Shown: one piece after another, positions 32,804-37,733 of the stretch
Numbering within the stretch: the stretch's first letter is position 1
Layout of the letters: each line of letters opens with the position of its first letter
Source: Halieaceae bacterium
GTDB lineage: Bacteria; Pseudomonadota; Gammaproteobacteria; Pseudomonadales; Halieaceae
DNA length: 37,733 bases
Direction of reading: 5' to 3'
Assembly (NCBI GenBank): GCA_003523185.1
Contig: DPGN01000067.1
Location: 23,085-60,817 of the forward strand
The notes under the pieces: generated by a model
The model's database searches: none
What the model was told of the DNA's origin: nothing
What the model saw: the letters and a program-made list of their open reading frames with translations, nothing else
Position numbers and translations under genes: made by a program

Positions 32804-35650
32804 TTAGAAATTGTACTTGAAGCCCGCCTTGATAATGCGACCCAATGGATTGTGGTTGTATGCATCGTACATCAGGTCGCCGTATGCGATAGGTGGTTCT
32901 TCATCACCTGCGTTGATGGCTGACACGGTCACTGCAAGATTCTCGTTCACGTCGTAATTGATGTGAAGATCAACGGTGGTGAACGCGTCGACGCTATTCA
33001 CACCCTCAGGCAGAGTTGTGCGCCGATCGTCAACGCTACCAGAGTGGTTCAAGTAAGCCGATACACTTATATCGGAGGTAACACCCATGGTTGCGAAGGC
33101 ACGAGCACGGAGTTTAGGAATGGGTCGAGCGGTGTTATCGAAGTTGTAGTAACCCGCAGTTTCCTCACCCCCAGCGATTAGGACATCGCCCTTGAGGTAG
33201 TCAGCGACCTTATTGGAAAGCGTGTAGCTACCTTCCACACCCATCGACACAGGCATACCCGCATCGAACTCGTAGCCGACAAAGAAATCAATGCCGTCTG
33301 TCTGCAATCGCGGCCCGTTCACAATGTAAGGGTTAATTCGCTCGATATCGCTCGCCGCACACGACCCAGCAGCTCCACCACCCTGACAGGTAATTTGAGA
33401 CTGCACCGCCGTCTGAGCTTCCCCGCCCGCGGCGTACGCAGCAGCTAACTGAGTGTAAGCCTCGGTGATGATCGGGTTATCAAAGTCGAAATACCAATAG
33501 TCCAAAGTTGCATTCAAGCTGTCAGTAGAGAGAACAAGACCAACGTTGTAGGTGAAGACTGACTCAGGGTCTAAGTCAGGGTTACCTGTCGTATCGATTG
33601 CTTTGAAGGCAATGGTTTGAGACACGTAAGCCAGCGCAGTTGAAGCACTGGGATCCAGCTGATTCGGATCAGGTGCACGGAACGTGGTCTGCGCGGAAGC
33701 CCTTATGGACAGATCGTCGCTCAGGCGATATTGCAACGAAATTTTAGGGTCAATCGTGCTGCTGCCCGAACCATAGTTCTCGTAACGAACACCAACATTC
33801 GCATCAAGATTTTCATTCACAGCGACCGATGCTTCGGCGAATGCCGCATAAACCGTCTGGTCTAGGCTGTAAGGCGAGCCAGCCGCCAAGAAGCTATGTA
33901 AACCCGTCCGGTTTGCACAGTCGGTATAACCACTGACGCGACAAGGATTAAGATTGATGTTAGCAATGTCGTCGACTCCCTGACTCACGTCGTTCTGGCG
34001 ATACTGCAGGCCGTAGGCGACATCTGCACCGTCGAAGGACCGCTGGAATACAATGTCAGCCGTAAACAGTTCGTTTTTACCTCTGACATCCCACTCGTCG
34101 TCAATCCAGTCCTGAAGCGCTTGTGAGTTGGCGACGCTAGCGTCGTAATTTGGGTTAACAAACTGGCCGAAATACCCTGATTGAATAGCGGTAGAGAAGG
34201 GGTTGAAGAACTGACAATTTCCTTGCCCCGCAACAGCCCCATTAGGCACTACATTCTCTGTAATAGGATCGAGCGTAGCGCCACAGCCCTCACCGCCATA
34301 ACCCTGAAAAGCGAGCTTAGTCTTTTCAATACTTGCGTCCCGAGAAGTGTAACCACCCTCTGTCTGGGAGTACGCCATGTTAAACGTATAATCCACGTCA
34401 TCATTGAAAGCCCCGGTCAGCGACCCTGCCAGACGCAATGTCTCGTACTCACGTCCTGCGGTTCGCGGTCCGTCCGCACCGACGCCGTTTACTCGACCAC
34501 GGAAAATCAGAAAGTCCGATGTCGCGGGTATAAAGCCAGGGAATGTTTGATCAAGGCTGGCCCACGCCGGGGAATTTGGGAAGACCGTTTGTACCGGGTC
34601 TAGAATCCTTTGCGGGGGATACGAGGGGGAGGTCGCCCAATTAGGCACATTAGTGTCAGCATACATGGCCTCTAAGTGCAGCGTCGAACCATTACTGAGC
34701 GTGCCGTTAATTTCGCTGAAGATTTCCATGTGCTCTTCATTTTCAACAAAATTATCGAATTGAGTGTATTGAAAAACACACACAACCGTAGGCGTTGGAA
34801 TTGCCAAGCCTCCGACATCGCCACAGCCCGGGTCCGCCTGCGCCTTGATAATCCCGTTCGGAGCGCCCGAATCTAGGTCAAAAAAGTACAAGGTGCCTGG
34901 GTTGCCAATGGTCGAAAAACCATCGAATGGGAGGTACCTACCATCCAGCTGCGTTCCGAAGTCACGATCACGCTGCTTTAATTGGCTACGCTCGCGGTAG
35001 CCCGCCGACGTCACCCAGTTAAAGTCACCAATCTGCGTACCGAAGATAGCACCCAGTGAGTAATCACCATCGGAGTCTGCAATGCTGGCGTAGTTACCTT
35101 GTAGTTCGAAGCCTTCGAAGTCCGAGCGCGTAATGAAGTTCACTACTCCGCCCACTGCATCGGAACCGTAGGTTGCCGCGGCGCCTTCTTTCAGAATTTC
35201 TATTCGCTCAATAGCAGCGCCCGGTATCGAATTAATATCAACGAAACGACCGGCTGCCAGTCTGACGGGAACCGCCGCTTGTCGCTGTCCGTTGATTAGG
35301 ACCAATGTCCTCGCGGGACCGAGACCACGGAGGTTGACGTTGGCGAGGCCCTCGGTAGCGTTTGACTCAAACTGGTTAGAATCACCATCTACACCTGAGC
35401 TGAAGCTTAAATTTTTCGTAAATTCCACGAGCGATGGACTGTTTTGCATGTCCATCGTAGAGCGGTCGTAGACTGAGACATTCGTTTCAGCATCAGTGGC
35501 AGTGCCCTTAATTAACGAACCAGTCACCAACACTTCTTCCAACTCGTTGGAATCTTGAGAATAAACCGACTGCGCTGAGAAAAGAGCGACAGCAATTGCC
35601 GACAATGCAAAAACGCCTTTCCGAGATAAACCTTTTCTGGCTTTTGTCAT
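32804..35650 (-). CDS. Large TonB-dependent receptor
   Basis: A 948-residue outer-membrane receptor. The signal peptide ends near VYSQDS, followed by a TonB-box-like LEEVLVTGS and a plug domain with VNLRGLGPARTLVLINGQR, IPGAAIERIEILKEGAAAT and YGSDAVGGVVNFITR, a plug seen in many marine gammaproteobacterial receptors for plant and algal products or peptides. The barrel ends in KYNF. The ATG at 35650 has GGAAAAG upstream and gives a normal signal peptide; a start at 35719 would add 23 atypical residues. It is alone, 186 bp divergent from the HNH gene. Ligand unknown. Confidence 0.93.
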   Translation of the reverse strand: MTKARKGLSRKGVFALSAIAVALFSAQSVYSQDSNELEEVLVTGSLIKGTATDAETNVSVYDRSTMDMQNSPSLVEFTKNLSFSSGVDGDSNQFESNATEGLANVNLRGLGPARTLVLINGQRQAAVPVRLAAGRFVDINSIPGAAIERIEILKEGAAATYGSDAVGGVVNFITRSDFEGFELQGNYASIADSDGDYSLGAIFGTQIGDFNWVTSAGYRERSQLKQRDRDFGTQLDGRYLPFDGFSTIGNPGTLYFFDLDSGAPNGIIKAQADPGCGDVGGLAIPTPTVVCVFQYTQFDNFVENEEHMEIFSEINGTLSNGSTLHLEAMYADTNVPNWATSPSYPPQRILDPVQTVFPNSPAWASLDQTFPGFIPATSDFLIFRGRVNGVGADGPRTAGREYETLRLAGSLTGAFNDDVDYTFNMAYSQTEGGYTSRDASIEKTKLAFQGYGGEGCGATLDPITENVVPNGAVAGQGNCQFFNPFSTAIQSGYFGQFVNPNYDASVANSQALQDWIDDEWDVRGKNELFTADIVFQRSFDGADVAYGLQYRQNDVSQGVDDIANINLNPCRVSGYTDCANRTGLHSFLAAGSPYSLDQTVYAAFAEASVAVNENLDANVGVRYENYGSGSSTIDPKISLQYRLSDDLSIRASAQTTFRAPDPNQLDPSASTALAYVSQTIAFKAIDTTGNPDLDPESVFTYNVGLVLSTDSLNATLDYWYFDFDNPIITEAYTQLAAAYAAGGEAQTAVQSQITCQGGGAAGSCAASDIERINPYIVNGPRLQTDGIDFFVGYEFDAGMPVSMGVEGSYTLSNKVADYLKGDVLIAGGEETAGYYNFDNTARPIPKLRARAFATMGVTSDISVSAYLNHSGSVDDRRTTLPEGVNSVDAFTTVDLHINYDVNENLAVTVSAINAGDEEPPIAYGDLMYDAYNHNPLGRIIKAGFKYNF

Positions 35651-35836
35651 AATACTTTTCCGTTTATTAGAATTATTTATATTTAGGTGTGGTGGCGATA
35701 ACGAAATATCGCTGTTCATAGATAAACAAGTTTGACGGGCAAATCAATCCCCAAGGTTACGACGGGCCAAAAATCAAGGCGCATTGTAATTTTCCTCTGA
35801 GAGCGTTAGCGTTGATAAAACGCGGGAGCGATGGCC

Positions 35837-36388
35837 ATGCAAGCAATCCTAAAACTGGATGTGGCAGGGCAACCCAGAGGCTGGCTTAGCCTTCAGGAAG
35901 CGATATCTGCCTACGCTCGAGGCGATGTGATTTATGGCATCGGGGACCCGCTCCCCCCAGTGTTCGGTGGCATACAGCGACTGACGGGCATACGCTCGCA
36001 AATTATTCTGCAACCGATTGTCGCTCTCGGCGGGCGAGTCTTTGACCACTTTACGCCACCACTTTGCAACAGAACGCTTTTCCGCCGCGACGACCACCGA
36101 TGTCTGTACTGTGGAAATCAATTCCAAAGAGGCGAGTTGACACGAGATCATGTGGTACCCACATCAAGAGGCGGCACTGATAAATGGGAAAATGTGGTTG
36201 CCGCCTGCAAACGCTGCAATTGGCTCAAAGACTGTCTTACTCCTGAGGAGGCCAATATGCCTTTATTGGCAATTCCCTTTAAGCCCAATCCGTATGAATG
36301 GCATTTCCTCGCCAAGGATCGGGTATTAGCCGATCAAATGGACTATCTGTCGACTCAGTTTAGAGCCGATCGTGATTGGGCTCACTAA
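35837..36388 (+). CDS. HNH endonuclease
   Basis: A 183-residue protein with an N-terminal region QAILKLDVAGQPRGWLS and a C-terminal HNH fold: zinc cysteines C89-L-Y-C92 and C124-K-R-C127, D104-H105 (RDHVVPTS) and N119, with N128 in the third HNH place. This is the common proteobacterial stand-alone HNH family of unassigned biological role, so it is more likely housekeeping or DNA-repair related than a restriction enzyme; that is inference. ATG 35837, with GGGAG 8 nt upstream, is preferred to ATG 35831, which is too near that site. It has no partner methylase. Confidence 0.9.
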   Translation: MQAILKLDVAGQPRGWLSLQEAISAYARGDVIYGIGDPLPPVFGGIQRLTGIRSQIILQPIVALGGRVFDHFTPPLCNRTLFRRDDHRCLYCGNQFQRGELTRDHVVPTSRGGTDKWENVVAACKRCNWLKDCLTPEEANMPLLAIPFKPNPYEWHFLAKDRVLADQMDYLSTQFRADRDWAH

Positions 36389-36427
36389 CACCAACTCTCG
36401 CTGAGTCAGCACTTCTTTATTCTCTAT

Positions 36428-37534
36428 TCAGCCTCGGTAATAGCGATGAGGCACCATTGGAAGCTTGATGACGGTCAGATCAACCAGCTTACCTCGCACA
36501 GTCACGTGAAGCTCGGTGCCAACTACCGCGCAGTCGGGTTGCACAAACCCCATTGCCACCGGACCGCCAACAGAGGCGCCGAAGGCATCCGAGCACAGCA
36601 CACCCACTGTATTCCCGGCGCTATCCAGTAATGTTTCTCCAGCCCGAACTGGTCTGCGCCCCTGCACTTTGAGACCCACTCGTTTTCTCGCTGTGCCTTC
36701 AGCCATTTGCTGATTAATAATTGTCGAACCGGGATAGCCTCCTGGCCTACTCCCATGCTCACGTCGCTCTTTTGAAATTGCCCAATTGAGCCCTGCCTCA
36801 ACGGGCGTAGTGGCAGGAGACAGCTCATGCCCGTGCAGACATAGTCCGGCCTCCAGTCTCAGTGAATCACGAGCTCCCAGACCAATCGCTTCCACCTCGG
36901 GCTCTGCCAGCAAACGTTTTGCCACATCACAGGCACTGGATGCAGCCATCGATATCTCAAATCCATCCTCGCCTGTGTAGCCGGAGCACGTAATGAAGAC
37001 ATTAATCCCATCGATCTGATCTTCTATCGCTGTCATGAACACGAGCCCGGCAGCGGCGCTACCTAACCGACCCATCAAGGCTCGCGACTCGGGTCCTTGA
37101 AGCGCGAGCAGCGCTCTATCTTCATGCAGCTCAAAGGTCAGATCGGGAAGCGACGACCTTAGGTAGGCGAGGTCCTCGTGCTTGTTACCTGCATTGACGA
37201 CCAAACTGAATCGCCCATCACCCAGGTTAGTGGCAATTAAGTCATCCCTGACACCACCGCTCTCATTCGTGAGCAGCGCATAACTACTGTGCATTGCCTG
37301 TAAGCCAAGAAAATCGTTGGGGATCAGCGACTCCAACTGCGCCGCCACCTCAGCTCCTGTCACCGTTATCTGCCCCATGTGCGACACATCAAACAAGCCA
37401 GCCTGTAACCGCGTATGATTGTGTTCTGCGATAATGCCGCTGGGATAACTAATGGGCATACTGTAGCCGGCGAAAGGAACCATTTTCGCCCCAAGCACCT
37501 GATGAACTGCCATGAGTGGCGTCTCGAGTAACAA
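36428..37534 (-). CDS. gcvT: Aminomethyltransferase, glycine cleavage T protein
   Basis: A 368-residue folate-dependent T protein that takes the aminomethyl group from the H protein and gives 5,10-methylene-THF plus ammonia. The opening LLETPLMAVHQVLGAKMVPFAGY and SHMGQITVTG, the folate-binding TCSGYTGEDGFEI and the GARDSLRLEAGLCLHG segments match the family. The start is taken as TTG at 37534: GGGAGG sits 5 nt upstream and the encoded N-terminus equals that of known T proteins, whereas the ATG at 37513 would remove eight conserved positions. The longer open frame runs past the start of the divergent kinase gene. No gcvH or gcvP is in the window. Confidence 0.92.
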   Translation of the reverse strand: MLLETPLMAVHQVLGAKMVPFAGYSMPISYPSGIIAEHNHTRLQAGLFDVSHMGQITVTGAEVAAQLESLIPNDFLGLQAMHSSYALLTNESGGVRDDLIATNLGDGRFSLVVNAGNKHEDLAYLRSSLPDLTFELHEDRALLALQGPESRALMGRLGSAAAGLVFMTAIEDQIDGINVFITCSGYTGEDGFEISMAASSACDVAKRLLAEPEVEAIGLGARDSLRLEAGLCLHGHELSPATTPVEAGLNWAISKERREHGSRPGGYPGSTIINQQMAEGTARKRVGLKVQGRRPVRAGETLLDSAGNTVGVLCSDAFGASVGGPVAMGFVQPDCAVVGTELHVTVRGKLVDLTVIKLPMVPHRYYRG

Positions 37535-37620
37535 CTGAGCCTCCCTAGGAATGCAAACGTAAACAAATATGCGAGCGCCATTAAATGATGGCCAGCACTG
37601 GTAGTATGAAGGACAACAAT

Positions 37621-37733
37621 ATGGCGCGTCACCCGACACAAGTAGTGAGTTTAATTGGGATGCCAGGTAGCGGGAAAAGTACCGTAGGCGTCTTGCTAGC
37701 GAAGCGTCTCGGTCTCGCCTTTGTGGACACCGA
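37621..37733 (+). CDS. Shikimate kinase, 5' end only
   Basis: The first 37 codons of a kinase cut by the window edge. SLIGMPGSGKSTVG (residues 10-23) is a Walker A motif with K19 as the phosphate-binding lysine, and LLAKRLGLAFVDTD-like ending is the shikimate-kinase pattern, where the aspartate binds magnesium/shikimate. GAAGGA lies upstream of the ATG. It is divergent from gcvT with 86 bp between, too short for a riboswitch of the glycine class. AroK-type is the likely role, but gluconate or other small kinases share this start. Confidence 0.75.
   Translation, partial: MARHPTQVVSLIGMPGSGKSTVGVLLAKRLGLAFVDT

Noticed and set aside
34181..34603. A 140-codon open frame on the plus strand opposite the large receptor
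   Set aside because: It is the antisense shadow of a strongly supported receptor gene, with no domain or signal of its own.
35837..36388. HNH gene as part of a restriction or anti-phage system
   Set aside because: No methylase, helicase or other defence partner is adjacent, and the family is a common stand-alone one.
37535..37620. A glycine riboswitch before gcvT
   Set aside because: The divergent gap is only 86 bp, too short for a tandem glycine aptamer, and I saw no conserved aptamer core.
1..37733. CRISPR arrays, insertion sequences, phage genes, replication origin
   Set aside because: Read by eye on both strands, no regular spaced repeats, transposase or integrase frames, or origin-type DnaA box clusters were found.

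Overview
The window looks like chromosomal DNA of a free-living, aerobic, heterotrophic gammaproteobacterium, probably a marine one (OM60/NOR5-, SAR92- or Halieaceae-like). That placement is inference. It rests on the gene mix: two large TonB-dependent receptors, two secreted sulfatases, many acyl-CoA, SDR and GST-type enzymes, a 2,4-dienoyl-CoA reductase, and housekeeping genes of proteobacterial type (tRNA-Ile2, gcvT, a shikimate kinase start). No integrase, transposase, phage gene, rRNA or CRISPR array is visible.

Layout. 1-6468: tRNA-Ile(CAU), an exported YtcJ-type amidohydrolase, a CoA-pyrophosphatase-type NUDIX enzyme, an acyl-CoA synthetase, a class V aminotransferase and a glutathione S-transferase (GST). 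6422-14234: a 7.7-kb stretch bounded by two 95-bp near-identical direct repeats. The left copy is the real 3' end of the GST gene; the right copy is a decayed, noncoding duplicate. Inside lie an AraC regulator, a divergent GST-like gene, a TonB-dependent receptor, a second paralogous GST-like gene and a membrane-anchored sulfatase. 14285-16934: a Notum/pectinacetylesterase-like lipoprotein, a secreted protein made of two repeats, and a small four-helix membrane protein. 16952-21088: FadH-type dienoyl-CoA reductase divergent from two overlapping DsbA/HCCA-isomerase-fold genes, then a nitroreductase carrying the iodotyrosine deiodinase substrate triad. 21233-25209: a membrane protein, glutamate-type dehydrogenase, and a minus-strand group of crotonase, 65-residue membrane protein and desaturase. 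25477-29196: SDR, ArsC-like reductase, an MFS transporter behind a repeat-rich intergenic tract, and a second SDR. 29288-37733: second sulfatase, fumarylacetoacetase-family enzyme, threonine aldolase, second TonB receptor, HNH nuclease, gcvT with a TTG start, and the first 37 codons of a shikimate kinase.

How they may work together (inference). The repeat-bounded segment reads as one regulated uptake-and-processing unit: sensing (AraC), outer-membrane uptake (TonB receptor), desulfation (sulfatase) and glutathione-dependent chemistry (two GSTs), with an esterase lipoprotein next door. The substrate cannot be read from sequence. Much of the rest is lipid, acyl-CoA and amino-acid catabolism. 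The best candidates for something new are the repeat-bounded GST/receptor/GST/sulfatase unit, the deiodinase-like nitroreductase, and the two-repeat secreted protein.
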